A stretch of DNA of 64,000 bases from CAWBXL01 sp963837365 (GTDB taxonomy: Bacteria > Acidobacteriota > Terriglobia > Terriglobales > Acidobacteriaceae), in contig CAWIMW010000003.1 in the NCBI GenBank assembly GCA_963837365.1, forward strand, positions 620,001-684,000. Reading direction: 5' to 3'. Of this stretch, positions 27,249 to 35,781 are shown in pieces; positions within the stretch are counted from its first letter, which is position 1, and every line of letters starts with the position of its first letter. Under the pieces are notes generated by a model. That model was not told the origin of the DNA. It was given only the letters and a program-made list of their open reading frames with translations, and did not search any database. Made by a program: the position numbers and the translations under genes.

Positions 27249-29183
27249 ATGGCTGATCAGGCTCCAAATTACTGGTTCGGGCCTTACGAACTACGAACGC
27301 GGACCCGGGAACTCTACAAATATGGAACCAAGGTAAAACTGCGGCCGCAGCCCTTTCGCGTTCTCGAGATGCTGGTTGAACGCGCTGGGGACGTGGTTAC
27401 CAGACAAGAGATGCTGGAGGCGCTCTGGCCGGAAACGACTTTTGTGGATTTTGAGCACGGGCTGAACAATTCCATCAAAGAGCTGCGAAGAGTCTTGAGC
27501 GATTCGCCCAGTGAACCACGTTACATCGAAACGCTGCCGAGACTTGGCTATCGAATCATCGTTCCGGTTGAAACGAGTGATCGCGTTCTGTTGAACGAAT
27601 CCGCGGTTGCGGTGCAGGCCGCATCCATGGAACCCGCCGTATCCAGTGAAATAGGAGAGGCCAGGGCTCAGCGCGCGGGGCGGTTCCCCAATTGGAAACT
27701 GGTCATGGGGTTAGGCATTCTCGGTGTGATTGCAGTTGCCGCGTACACCGTTTCGTTGTATCGCCCCGGGCGTTCCTCAGAAGCCAGCGGACGAGTGATG
27801 CTTGCCGTCCTCCCCTTTGAGAACCTTACCGGCGATGCCGGGCAGGATTACCTCGGAGACGGACTCACCGAAGAGCTGATCTCGCAATTAGGACAAACGG
27901 ATTCAGACCATCTGGGGGTGATCGCGCGCACCTCTGTGATGCACTATAAAAATATTCATGAGCCGTTGGAGAGCATCGGCCGTGCGCTACAAGTTCAATA
28001 TGCGCTGGAAGGAGCGGTCCGCCGGGACTCGGGCAGGTTGCTGATCACCGCTCAACTTGTAGATATGAAGGGCCGGACGCTATGGTCGCGCGAATACGAT
28101 CGGGGAACGACTGATTTGCTGGCTATCCAGGGAGAGATTGCGCGTGAAATCTCAGCGGAGATACGGTCCAAAATCGGCGGCTCTTTGCCGCCCGTTGTGG
28201 CGCGAAAGCCGGTCCCCATCAATCCCGCAGCGGCCGAAGCCCATGACCTTTATTTAAAGGGAACGTATTTCCTGAACAAGCGAGACTTTGCCGGATTGCG
28301 GCAGGCGGTTTCGTATTTTCAGCAGGCGACGGCAAAGGATCCCGGTTATGCTCCAGCTTACGCGGCGTTGGCGAATTCCTATGTGTTACTGGGTGGCTAT
28401 ACCGGCGGCGTGATGACCGAATACATGCCGAAAGCGCGGGAAGCGGCGCTGCGCGCCCTGGAGTTGGATGAAAATTTGCCGGAAGGCCACATCGCGCTGG
28501 CGGTGATCACACAAGTATACGACTGGGACTGGCAAACTGCCGAAAAGGAATACCGGAAAGCCATTCAGTTAGATCCCAACAACGCTACAGCGCATCACTG
28601 GTATGCAGAGCACCTCGCCTACCTGGGCCGCTTCGACGAAGCATTCGTCGAGAGTGAGCGGGCGCGCCAGCTTGATCCCCTGTCTCTGATCATTGCCGCC
28701 GATCAAGGCGTCATGCTTTATTTCGCGCGACGTTACGACGATTCCATCAAACAGTTCGATGCGGTGCAGGAAATGGAACCGACCTTCGTCCGCGCCGTTA
28801 TGATTGTCGATCCGCAAGTGGAGAAGCAAATGTACGCGAGCGCTTTGCGTTCCCTGGAGCATGAGCGACAGGCGCATGGGGAAAGCGCGTGGTACTGGGC
28901 CCAGCTGGCATACGTATACGGTCGTGCCGGCCAAGACAAACAAGCCCGCCATGCCCTGGAGGAAGTGAAGGGATTGAATCGGCGTCAGCCGCTGGATCCA
29001 GGAGTCCTTCTGTGGGCGAACCTGGGGACAGGCGATCGCGAAGAAGTTTTTTTCTGGATGGACAAAGCCTACTCCCAGCACTCCAACGTGTTGGTCAACC
29101 TTAAGGTGGATCCAGCCTTCGACCCCCTGCGCAGCGATCCGCGCTTTCAACACATGCTTGAACGCATAGGTCTGGACCGGTGA
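27249..29183 (+). CDS. Winged-helix (OmpR-type) / TolB-like / TPR regulatory membrane protein
   Basis: 644 residues; ATG 27249 with AAGGAAG upstream. Residues about 10-108 form an OmpR/CadC-type winged helix (LRPQPFRVLEMLVERAGDVV, ending IETLPRLGYRIIVPVE). A single membrane segment lies at about 155-172. A TolB-like domain (AVLPFENLTGDAGQDYLGDG) and TPR repeats complete it, closing FDPLRSDPRFQHMLERIGL. It is a one-protein membrane signalling device like CadC and parallels the 15.3 kb gene, but with a different DNA-binding head. It diverges from the glycine-rich operon, a possible target. Confidence 0.88.
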   Translation: MADQAPNYWFGPYELRTRTRELYKYGTKVKLRPQPFRVLEMLVERAGDVVTRQEMLEALWPETTFVDFEHGLNNSIKELRRVLSDSPSEPRYIETLPRLGYRIIVPVETSDRVLLNESAVAVQAASMEPAVSSEIGEARAQRAGRFPNWKLVMGLGILGVIAVAAYTVSLYRPGRSSEASGRVMLAVLPFENLTGDAGQDYLGDGLTEELISQLGQTDSDHLGVIARTSVMHYKNIHEPLESIGRALQVQYALEGAVRRDSGRLLITAQLVDMKGRTLWSREYDRGTTDLLAIQGEIAREISAEIRSKIGGSLPPVVARKPVPINPAAAEAHDLYLKGTYFLNKRDFAGLRQAVSYFQQATAKDPGYAPAYAALANSYVLLGGYTGGVMTEYMPKAREAALRALELDENLPEGHIALAVITQVYDWDWQTAEKEYRKAIQLDPNNATAHHWYAEHLAYLGRFDEAFVESERARQLDPLSLIIAADQGVMLYFARRYDDSIKQFDAVQEMEPTFVRAVMIVDPQVEKQMYASALRSLEHERQAHGESAWYWAQLAYVYGRAGQDKQARHALEEVKGLNRRQPLDPGVLLWANLGTGDREEVFFWMDKAYSQHSNVLVNLKVDPAFDPLRSDPRFQHMLERIGLDR

Positions 29184-29289
29184 GTTTCCAATGGCCGCGT
29201 CCGCCGAATTCTTAGCCGCTCGGCTGGGCATGATCCTCGCTTCTGAGCGGGCGACATCCTAAATTCGATCACCACCCACTCGCGACACT

Positions 29290-30039
29290 CTAACGATAGC
29301 CGCCTGAGGCCGAGATGATCTCGCCAGTAATCCATTGCGCATCCGCCGAGGCCAGGAACACTGCAACCCGTGCGATATCTTCGGGCTCACCGGGACGACC
29401 TAGAACGGTGCGGGCAATCATTTGTTTCTCGAAGTCTGAACCGACGATGCCCATGGTGTCCACGCCCTCGGTTTTTGTATAGCCGGGGTTGATGGAGTTC
29501 ACACGAATCTTCTTTGGCCCCAACTCTACGGAAAGCACACGCGTGATCTGATCAAGCGCGCTCTTGGTGCCGGCATAAACCGCTGCCGTCGGAACCGGAT
29601 TGTAACTGGCGACCGAACTGATGTTAATCACACTGCCGCCGCCGGGACCAAAATGTTTTACAGCTTGTTGGGTAGTGAGAATGGGCCCAAGAACGTTGGT
29701 ATTGAATTGACGGTGAAACTCATCTTCCTTGATTGCTTCAATCGGGTTGAATTGGTAAATGCCAGCGTTGTTGACCAGCACGTCGAGTGATCCAAAAGCC
29801 TTTTTCGTTTCGGAGAACAGCCGTTCTACATCCGCAGCCTTGGACATGTCTCCCTGCACGGCGACCGCTTTCCCGCCCTTGCTGGTGATTTCTTTAACAA
29901 CACGGTCAGCCCCTTCCTTGCTAGAGCTGTAGTTCACCACCACGGCGGCCCCCTCCCCCGCCAATCCCTTTGCAATGCCTGCGCCGATGCCCTTCGAAGC
30001 ACCGGTCACGATGGCTACCTTGCCTGCCAGCTTGCCCAT
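29290..30039 (-). CDS. SDR-family oxidoreductase
   Basis: 249 residues; ATG 30039 with AGGAG seven bases upstream. Classical short-chain dehydrogenase: NAD(P)-binding TGASKGIGAGIAKGL, the NNAG motif, catalytic Ser in NISSVASY, the YAGTK active site and a GE(I)ISASGGYR ending. The sequence resembles glucose 1-dehydrogenase or FabG-like enzymes; the substrate is not defined. An ArsR-type regulator lies 87 bases downstream on the same strand. Confidence 0.88.
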   Translation of the reverse strand: MGKLAGKVAIVTGASKGIGAGIAKGLAGEGAAVVVNYSSSKEGADRVVKEITSKGGKAVAVQGDMSKAADVERLFSETKKAFGSLDVLVNNAGIYQFNPIEAIKEDEFHRQFNTNVLGPILTTQQAVKHFGPGGGSVINISSVASYNPVPTAAVYAGTKSALDQITRVLSVELGPKKIRVNSINPGYTKTEGVDTMGIVGSDFEKQMIARTVLGRPGEPEDIARVAVFLASADAQWITGEIISASGGYR

Positions 30040-30126
30040 TGGAATCTCCTGTCTGATCATCATTTTGATACTTCGACAATCATCAAAATATCAGATGCCG
30101 GGCAGCAGGAGAGGATTCGGAAATAC

Positions 30127-30420
30127 TCAAATTTTCGAGAGGCGATCTATATAGGCTTGCAGCACATCACGTTGCAGACACAGGCTGGCAAACTTGCCCT
30201 GGCGTACGATCTGAACCAGGCCCGCCGTTTCCAGTTCCTTCATATGGTGAGAGAGAGTGGCCGCGCTAATGGGCTGCATCTCGTGCAACCTGGTGCACTG
30301 CATGGGATGGTCACATTGACCGATCTGCTTGAGGATTTGTACGCGCCGCGGTTCTGCGAGGGCGCGAGCAATCCGGGCAAATTGCTGGTCAGTCAGCCGG
30401 ATTCCTTTTGAAACTGGCAT
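30127..30420 (-). CDS. ArsR-family transcriptional regulator
   Basis: 97 residues from ATG 30420. It contains the ArsR winged helix (LAEPRRVQILKQIGQCDHPM, then MQPISAATLSHHMKELETAG). The DNA-reading helix and wing are complete. Only one cysteine pair region (CDHPMQC) could bind metal. It precedes the SDR gene on the same strand and may control it. A longer frame from 30531 starts inside a repeat and is not believed. Confidence 0.82.
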   Translation of the reverse strand: MPVSKGIRLTDQQFARIARALAEPRRVQILKQIGQCDHPMQCTRLHEMQPISAATLSHHMKELETAGLVQIVRQGKFASLCLQRDVLQAYIDRLSKI

Positions 30421-30462
30421 TGCTTCTAAGGTACGTCGCGCGGAGTGGAACGTCAAAAACCC

Positions 30463-30512
30463 CGCCCAAAGCCTGCCCGGAGCGAAGTCGAACGGGCAAA
30501 GCTTGGACGGGG
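30463..30512. repeat. Dispersed repeat with inverted arms
   Basis: GCCTGCCCG and CGGGCAAAGC flank a GAGCGAAGTCGAA loop, followed by AAGCTTGGACGGGG. The last part recurs as one arm of the palindrome at 35722-35748. It is a repeat unit between the ArsR gene and the next gene and may also stop transcription. Confidence 0.55.
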
Positions 30513-30540
30513 TACCCGGGGACGGGGACACACTCTTCGG

Positions 30541-31113
30541 TTACTGACGTTCGCAGGTCACGTTGTTGTTCCAATCCACGAAGGCGCCGTTGGGATTGTC
30601 CCGCCATGCCCAGACGTGCAGCTCAAAGAATGGGCTGGGGATGCCGAACCGGTTGGGAACTCCGACAAGCTGGAACGCCTGCCCATCAAGCTGTGGCGGC
30701 AAACCGTTGTTGGCCGGATCCGCCAGCCAGGTGGGAGCATCCACAATGTACTCGACGCCAGCCAGACGGCGAGAATTGCCGACGGGTTCGTAGATCACGG
30801 CTTCTGGCTGATTGAGGTCAATCTTGCCATCGCCTACCAGGCCGAGGTTTACGTAGTGAATGCCCATGGCGCCGTGGTCGGGACCGCTGACGCAACCAAA
30901 CAACGGCTGGTAGCCGCCGGGAAGGTTGTTGACGTTGATGAAAGACCGAGTAGCGTCCTGTACGTCACGGACGAGCTGGGCAGGCGAGTTGTGATTCGCA
31001 TGCAGAATGTCATTTGCGAACAACGGTGTGGTTACGACAAGACTGCTCAGCAACGCCAACCGCAGAATGCACATGGTTGAGATGTTGAACAAAGTGGTGA
31101 TGCGTGGTTTCAT
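30541..31113 (-). CDS. Secreted protein of unknown function
   Basis: 190 residues; ATG 31113 has AGGAG six bases upstream. A signal peptide (LALLSSLVVTTPLFA) precedes a mature part with YQPLFGCVSGPDHGAMGIHY and PSPFFELHVWAWRDNPNGAF. Conserved aromatic and histidine residues suggest a small-ligand-binding or enzyme fold, but no named family was recognised. It stands alone on its strand. Confidence 0.65.
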   Translation of the reverse strand: MKPRITTLFNISTMCILRLALLSSLVVTTPLFANDILHANHNSPAQLVRDVQDATRSFINVNNLPGGYQPLFGCVSGPDHGAMGIHYVNLGLVGDGKIDLNQPEAVIYEPVGNSRRLAGVEYIVDAPTWLADPANNGLPPQLDGQAFQLVGVPNRFGIPSPFFELHVWAWRDNPNGAFVDWNNNVTCERQ

Positions 31114-31222
31114 AGCTTCTCCTTTAGGATTCATGGTTGAATTTTTCGCGCCCATACTGACAAGTGGACGCGAGCCTGCAATCTAGTGGTGGGGCCGAAA
31201 GCGATCAGGTGGTATTGAATCG

Positions 31223-31255
31223 GTAGCTGGTGCGCGCTCTGAGCGCACCAGCTAC
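31223..31255. repeat. Perfect 13-base inverted repeat
   Basis: GTAGCTGGTGCGC (31223-31235) and GCGCACCAGCTAC (31243-31255) flank a seven-base loop. It lies between the secreted-protein gene and the DUF4242 gene and looks like a dispersed hairpin, possibly also acting as terminator of the latter. Confidence 0.65.
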
Positions 31256-31343
31256 TCACCGCTCCGAATGGCAGGGAGGCTCTGCCACAGACCAAAGGCC
31301 TGTTCATCCGTCGCGGCCAGCCAACGCCACTGCGCAACCCCCG

Positions 31344-31616
31344 TTACGCAGCGGTCGTGGGGTCAATCGTTTTGCTGATTTCCGTTACCTTACTGGCGGG
31401 AAAGCCGCTCAACTCAGCGTGTTTCTGGATGACAGCCTCATCTTTAGCCAGATAGATACAGAACATTTTGTCCCCGGTAATAAAGGACTCCTGCCACTGA
31501 ATCTCCGGGCCAAGCTGGGCCAGGACCTTATTGGACTTGCACGCCGCATCGCGCAGCTGCTGCCCTTCTACCTTCCCGATTTTCGGGATTTCTCGCTCGA
31601 TCACATATTTCTTCAT
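31344..31616 (-). CDS. DUF4242-type small protein
   Basis: 90 residues from ATG 31616 with GGAAGGAA upstream. The start KKYVIEREIPKIGKVEGQQL and the central WQESFITGDKMFCIYLAKDE match the DUF4242 family, a ferredoxin-like fold some members of which bind nickel. Its cellular role is not settled. It is divergent from the GlxA-like regulator gene 135 bases away, whose product may regulate it. Confidence 0.75.
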   Translation of the reverse strand: MKKYVIEREIPKIGKVEGQQLRDAACKSNKVLAQLGPEIQWQESFITGDKMFCIYLAKDEAVIQKHAELSGFPASKVTEISKTIDPTTAA

Positions 31617-31751
31617 ACATTTCCTTCCTACTCCCCCGACTTGCACTCAATGGTTTCAAGTTAACTGCTAAATGGGCTTGCAACAAGATGGCAGATATGA
31701 CATCGTAGATAGGTACTTACGCCATATTGCCGAATTACGTGAGGCAGTTCC

Positions 31752-32726
31752 ATGATTCATGTCACCGTTTTGTTTCTCGACGCGACTTACTCCTCGACCG
31801 CTGTCGGCCCCATGGAGGTCTTCAGTCACGCAGGTTCTCTGTGGAACTACCTTACGGGAAAGCGCCAGGTCCCCCGCTTCAACGTGGCCACAGCATCTGC
31901 GGATGGGGGGCTGGTCCTTTGTGATGGACCCATCCATATCAAGCCAAGGTATTCCCTGAAAGACATCCGCAAGACTGATTTGATCTTCATCCCCACCACA
32001 GGAGTGAGCATCTACGATGTAGTCGAACGCAACCCAGCGGTCGTTCCCTGGCTGCACAAGTGGCACAAGCGCGGGGCCGCCATTGCAAGCGTGTGCTCCG
32101 GGGTGGGCTTGGTAGCGGAGACGGGAATGCTGGACGGCAGACGCGCCACCACACATTGGGCACTGGCAGACAAGTTCCGTGAGATGTATCCCAAAGTGAA
32201 GTGGATGCCGGAGCTAATGGTGACCGAGGACCACGGATTCTACTGCGGCGGAGGCGTGCACGCCGCGCTCGATCTCAGCCTGTACTTGGTCCAGAAATTT
32301 TGCGGGCACGATATCGCCATGCAGAGCGCCAAAGCGCTGCTGATCGATATGCCGCGCGCGTGGCAGGCGGGGTTTGCGGTTGTGCCTCTGAAAACAGAGC
32401 ACCATGATGACGCCATCTCCACGGCGCAGGATTGGTTGCATGAGAATTTTCATAAGCCCTTCCCACTCGATGCCCCGGCACGTCGCGTCGGTATGAGCTT
32501 GCGCAACTTCGTCCGGCGCTTTAAGCAGGCAACCGGGGACAGCCCATTGATCTACTTGCAGAAGCTGCGGGTCGCGGCTGCAAAGCGCCTGCTGGAGAGC
32601 GATCATCGCACTATGCAGGAGATCAGCGATGCGGTGGGTTATCAGGATGTAGCGTTTTTCCGGTCGCTATTCCAACGGCATACCGGAGTTTCGCCAAGTG
32701 CGTACCGGGAAAAATTTGGGATGTAG
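31752..32726 (+). CDS. GlxA-family transcriptional regulator (DJ-1/PfpI domain plus AraC HTH)
   Basis: 324 residues. The N-terminal DJ-1/PfpI-like domain includes the nucleophile-elbow-like VCSGVGLVAETGMLDGR and ATTHWALADKF. Residues about 215-320 contain the two AraC helix-turn-helix units (RVGMSLRNFVRRFKQATGDS and the closing GVSPSAYREKFGM). Such proteins activate genes in response to small compounds. An OsmC-family gene begins 20 bases downstream on the same strand and is the best candidate target. Confidence 0.9.
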   Translation: MIHVTVLFLDATYSSTAVGPMEVFSHAGSLWNYLTGKRQVPRFNVATASADGGLVLCDGPIHIKPRYSLKDIRKTDLIFIPTTGVSIYDVVERNPAVVPWLHKWHKRGAAIASVCSGVGLVAETGMLDGRRATTHWALADKFREMYPKVKWMPELMVTEDHGFYCGGGVHAALDLSLYLVQKFCGHDIAMQSAKALLIDMPRAWQAGFAVVPLKTEHHDDAISTAQDWLHENFHKPFPLDAPARRVGMSLRNFVRRFKQATGDSPLIYLQKLRVAAAKRLLESDHRTMQEISDAVGYQDVAFFRSLFQRHTGVSPSAYREKFGM

Positions 32727-32746
32727 CAGAATTTTCGGAGGATTGA

Positions 32747-33251
32747 ATGGATATCAGATCGATTCAGAAGCCGTTGAAAGAGCAGTATCGCCGTGATCCG
32801 GGCAAGCTCGCGCATCACGCTTACGGCAAAGGGCAGCCAAACGGATACACCACTGTCCTGCTCGGTTGACATTGGGCGCGCGATCTATCAGGCCGAGGCC
32901 CACAAGGGAGTGGGTGGCGCAGGCACAGCCGCGTGCTCGGGTGATCTGCTCTTAGGAGCGCTGGCGGCCTGCGCGCAGCTTACCTGTCAACTGGTCGCAA
33001 CGGCCATGGGAGTCCCCACCAAACATATTGAAGTCACGGTTGACGGTGACATGGATTTGTCGGGAACGCTAGGCATTTCCAAAGACGTGCCGGTTGGCTT
33101 GCAAACGATTCGAGTTAAGTTCGCCATTGACGCGCCCCAGGCAACTAAGGAGCAACTGCAAGCCTTACACGAAAAAACGGAACAATATTGCGTGGTTTTT
33201 CAAACTCTGTTGAGCCCGCCGAAAATCGCCTCTGAGTGGGCTCAGGGCTGA
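32747..33251 (+). CDS. OsmC-family protein, reading frame broken by a one-base insertion
   Basis: Translation from ATG 32747 (GGAGG upstream) begins MDIRSIQKPLKEQYRRDPG, the usual family start, and then leaves frame. Removing one base at about 32802-32805 joins it to SSRITLTAKGSQTD and the rest (CSGDLLLGALAACAQLT with the redox cysteine, ending SEWAQG), giving 167 residues. OsmC proteins are thiol peroxidases for organic hydroperoxides. A GTG at 32793 could start a truncated product. The intact remainder argues for a sequencing error. Confidence 0.8.
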
Positions 33252-33266
33252 GTGCGGCGCGGGTTG

Positions 33267-34535
33267 TCAATTGCTGCGCAGCAAGATAAGGGTCGCGTCA
33301 TCTTTCAGGCGACATTGCCCACGAAACTCATCCAGGGCTTCCATGAGCTGGGAGGCGCTGCAATCGTGTGAAGCCACAAATTGCATCAGGCGATCGCTAC
33401 CAAACTCCTGGTCTTCACGATTCAGGGCTTCGGAGATTCCATCGGTGTAAAACAGCAGGCGGAAGTCATGGCAGAACCTCACGGTGTGCTCGGTGAACTC
33501 GCAGGGGAGCAGCCCTAGCGGCATCCCGGCGTCGGTGTGGAGCGGACGCACCTCGTCTCCATGGCAGAGCATGGGCCAGGGATGGCCTGCGCTGGCGAAA
33601 GTAAAGGTGCGCTTTAACGGATCCAGCACCCCGTAGATCATGGTGACATAGCGGCCAGTCGGGAGATCGTTGAGCAATACGTGGTTGACCCGCGCCAGCA
33701 CATCACCCGGCCCGCTGGCCAGAGGCGCCAGCGTGCGCAACACACCGCGCACGGCTGACATCAGCAATGCCGCAGCTATTCCTTTACCAGAGACATCGGC
33801 CAGCACGATGGCCATCCGCCCATCCCCCAGCGGAATGTAGTCATACCAGTCGCCGCCCACCGCACCTGCGGGCACCCATTTCGCTTCCAGGTGAAAGCCC
33901 TCGATTGAGGGTGCAATGAGCGGGATGAGGCTCTGCTGGGCCTGGCGGGCGGCGTCCTGCTCTTCGTTCATCCGCTCGATCTGCCGGCGCTGATGTTGGA
34001 TGCGCTGCGCGTTATCCACCGCCACCGCGATGTGGCCAGCCAGGGCCTTCAGGATTTCGATCTGCGCTTTGGGAAAGGCATCCACATCATGATGCGATGC
34101 TCCAAAAATCCCGATAATCCGGTCTTGCGCCTTGAGGGGAATGACGACCTCAGAGCGGGTATGTGGTTCACAAGCGCGGTATAGCAACTCCTGGGTAACG
34201 TCGGCGGCATAGTAAGGCATACCGGTGGCGACCACATGTCCGGAAAGCCCCTCGCTGACCGGCCAACGCTCTCCCTTTTTCGACTGCGTACAGCCGTGCA
34301 CCGCAGCCAAATGGAATTCATCGCCTTCCACCAGCAGAATGCTGGACTCGATGCAGCCAAAGTCCACGGCCACCCGGTTCACAATGGTATCGAGCAGTTC
34401 GTCAAGCTCAAGGATGGAAGCGATTTCCTGGGCCGCTTTCTGCAAAGACACCAACACGTCAACCCGACGCTGTTGAAAGATGGCAGGAATCGGGGGAACG
34501 ATGGAAACGGGAAGCTGGCTGGCAGTCCTGGCCAT
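33267..34535 (-). CDS. RsbU-like PP2C (SpoIIE-type) phosphatase with GAF domain
   Basis: 422 residues. A GAF domain spans about residues 30-180 (VVIPLKAQDRIIGIFGASHH). A short coiled-coil with many Q and R residues follows. The SpoIIE/PP2C phosphatase domain runs about 210-420 and carries the metal-binding motifs GGDWYDYIPL and ADVSGKGIAAALLMSAVRG plus the late YTDGISEALN. These enzymes dephosphorylate anti-anti-sigma factors. No such partner gene is adjacent. ATG 34535 has AGGAGG upstream. Confidence 0.9.
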   Translation of the reverse strand: MARTASQLPVSIVPPIPAIFQQRRVDVLVSLQKAAQEIASILELDELLDTIVNRVAVDFGCIESSILLVEGDEFHLAAVHGCTQSKKGERWPVSEGLSGHVVATGMPYYAADVTQELLYRACEPHTRSEVVIPLKAQDRIIGIFGASHHDVDAFPKAQIEILKALAGHIAVAVDNAQRIQHQRRQIERMNEEQDAARQAQQSLIPLIAPSIEGFHLEAKWVPAGAVGGDWYDYIPLGDGRMAIVLADVSGKGIAAALLMSAVRGVLRTLAPLASGPGDVLARVNHVLLNDLPTGRYVTMIYGVLDPLKRTFTFASAGHPWPMLCHGDEVRPLHTDAGMPLGLLPCEFTEHTVRFCHDFRLLFYTDGISEALNREDQEFGSDRLMQFVASHDCSASQLMEALDEFRGQCRLKDDATLILLRSN

Positions 34536-34680
34536 GAGCGCGGCCCTCCTGGGGGCTATGCGGTTAGATTCTAGACTCCAGTTCCCGGATGCGAAAGTAT
34601 CACCTGCCCTGAACTGTCAACCCAAGCGGAGCGCAGCCGGTTCGTGTCAGCGCGTGACCCTAGGGGCCACGCTGGTTCCT

Positions 34681-34720
34681 GCTGAATCAGGTTCTCAAGC
34701 TCGGGCCGGAGGCGGATTTC
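34681..34720 (-). pseudogene. Remnant of a ParD-like antitoxin gene (first copy)
   Basis: On the minus strand this encodes EIRLRPELENLIQQ, the N-terminus of a ParD-like antitoxin family, but the initiator Met is lost and nothing recognisable follows. The same 40 bases recur at 35618-35657 with one mismatch, so it is a duplicated fragment. The surrounding gap (34536-34757) has no other gene. Confidence 0.6.
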
Positions 34721-34757
34721 TCTTGAGTGTTCGGAACCAACTCCGGTGGTGCCTACG

Positions 34758-35168
34758 TTATCGATCGGACGGCGGGCAAAGCGTGGGAATGACCTCCCGT
34801 TTGTTGCGGCGGTAAACGCGGAAATCGGCCGCATCGACCGTGATAACAGAATGGCGGGGATAGAGTTCGCTCATGCGGATAAGGCACAGGTCGGCAAGAT
34901 CGGGGCGGCGGTCAGCGTAACGTTCGGCAAGTTCCTGCAAGCTCTCCAAATGTCGCGAGCAATCGAACGCGACGCGGATGACGCCGCGCTTCAACATTTG
35001 CAAAAGATGAATACTCGACTGTAGATGGAAAGCAGCTTCGGCGAGAACCGCTTCGCAGGTAAGCAGGGGCAATTCGAATTGCCCGGCAACGCCCTTCGCC
35101 CAGCCATGATGCTCGTCGTCCCGCCTTAACAGTGCGACCAGATAACCTGTGTCTACGATGGCCTGCAT
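34758..35168 (-). CDS. PIN-domain toxin (VapC-like)
   Basis: 136 residues from ATG 35168, one base after the antitoxin stop. Acidic active-site residues are visible: Asp in AIVDTGYLVALL, Glu in LTCEAVLAEAAF, Asp in RRPDLADLCLIRM and Asp in ITVDAADFRVY. PIN toxins are Mg2+-dependent RNases that cut tRNA, rRNA or mRNA when their antitoxin is degraded. A longer frame from 35234 would overlap the antitoxin and is rejected. Confidence 0.85.
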   Translation of the reverse strand: MQAIVDTGYLVALLRRDDEHHGWAKGVAGQFELPLLTCEAVLAEAAFHLQSSIHLLQMLKRGVIRVAFDCSRHLESLQELAERYADRRPDLADLCLIRMSELYPRHSVITVDAADFRVYRRNKREVIPTLCPPSDR

Positions 35169-35169
35169 A

Positions 35170-35385
35170 CTAGCCGCGAGAAAATCCCTTGCGAGAGGAG
35201 AGATCTTTCGGCCCGCCCTTAATGATGCCGGCAAACTTCAGTAAAGGGTTGCTTCCCTTCTGAGTGAGGGTCGTTTCCAGAGATTGACGGACCAGTCTCC
35301 CCACCGGGATCCCGGTGCGTCGGGAGGTTTCCTTCAGCTTTTCCAGCACTTCTTCGGGGAGGCGGATTGTCAGTGTGTTACTCAC
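35170..35385 (-). CDS. Ribbon-helix-helix antitoxin
   Basis: 71 residues from a GTG start. The N-terminus NTLTIRLPEEVLEKLKETSR is a ribbon-helix-helix DNA-binding motif as in CopG-type antitoxins. The C-terminal tail (KGGPKDLSSRKGF) is the likely toxin-binding part. With the PIN toxin it forms a two-gene VapBC-like module that normally represses its own promoter upstream. Confidence 0.8.
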   Translation of the reverse strand: MSNTLTIRLPEEVLEKLKETSRRTGIPVGRLVRQSLETTLTQKGSNPLLKFAGIIKGGPKDLSSRKGFSRG

Positions 35386-35420
35386 CGTGCATTATTGTAA
35401 CACACAGGTTAGCTTGAAAG

Positions 35421-35525
35421 GGTTCGTATCAGGGCATGGCTTCAGCCGTGGCGTCATGGCTCTGTGAAAAACCGGCAAATTGGATCGCTTATCGGCGGGG
35501 CTGAAGCCGCCAGCCTGATACGAAG
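35421..35525. repeat. Inverted-repeat element with TTCGTATCAGG ends
   Basis: GGTTCGTATCAGGGCATGGC at the left faces GCCAGCCTGATACGAAGCC at the right, with GGCTTCAGCC/GGCTGAAGCC inside each arm. A relative lies at 37509-37583. Both copies sit next to toxin-antitoxin genes. The element resembles a small non-autonomous or REP-like unit; no transposase was seen. Confidence 0.65.
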
Positions 35526-35557
35526 CCTCTGGTTCGGGCGGCGTGGAGACCGCGCGC

Positions 35558-35660
35558 GACGAATTCGTCCATCGTTGGTCAGAGGCGGGGTTTGGCAGGG
35601 GCCGCGCTCGGCATCCTGCTGAATCAGGCTCTCAAGCTCGGGCCGGAGGCGGATTTCCAT
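35558..35660 (-). pseudogene. Remnant of a ParD-like antitoxin gene (second copy)
   Basis: From ATG 35660 the frame gives MEIRLRPELESLIQQDAERG, a good ParD-like start, and then shifts. In another frame TMDEFVARAVS follows, which is the expected continuation. It then runs into the inverted-repeat element. The toxin partner is absent. It is a dead antitoxin gene broken by an indel and a repeat. Confidence 0.65.
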
Positions 35661-35721
35661 CGGGGGGTTCTAGCGCAGGACTCCGGGCTGCTGGTTGAGT
35701 TGAAATCTACTCCCGAGGGTG

Positions 35722-35748
35722 CCCCGTCCAAGCTTCGCTTGGACGGGG
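35722..35748. repeat. Perfect 12-base palindrome with a three-base loop
   Basis: CCCCGTCCAAGC and GCTTGGACGGGG flank TTC. One arm is shared with the repeat at 30499-30512. It stands 33 bases ahead of the next gene and may form a strong hairpin in its mRNA leader. Confidence 0.65.
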
Positions 35749-35781
35749 TGTTCGTGTACAGTCTTGTCGAGGCAAGCGGAA

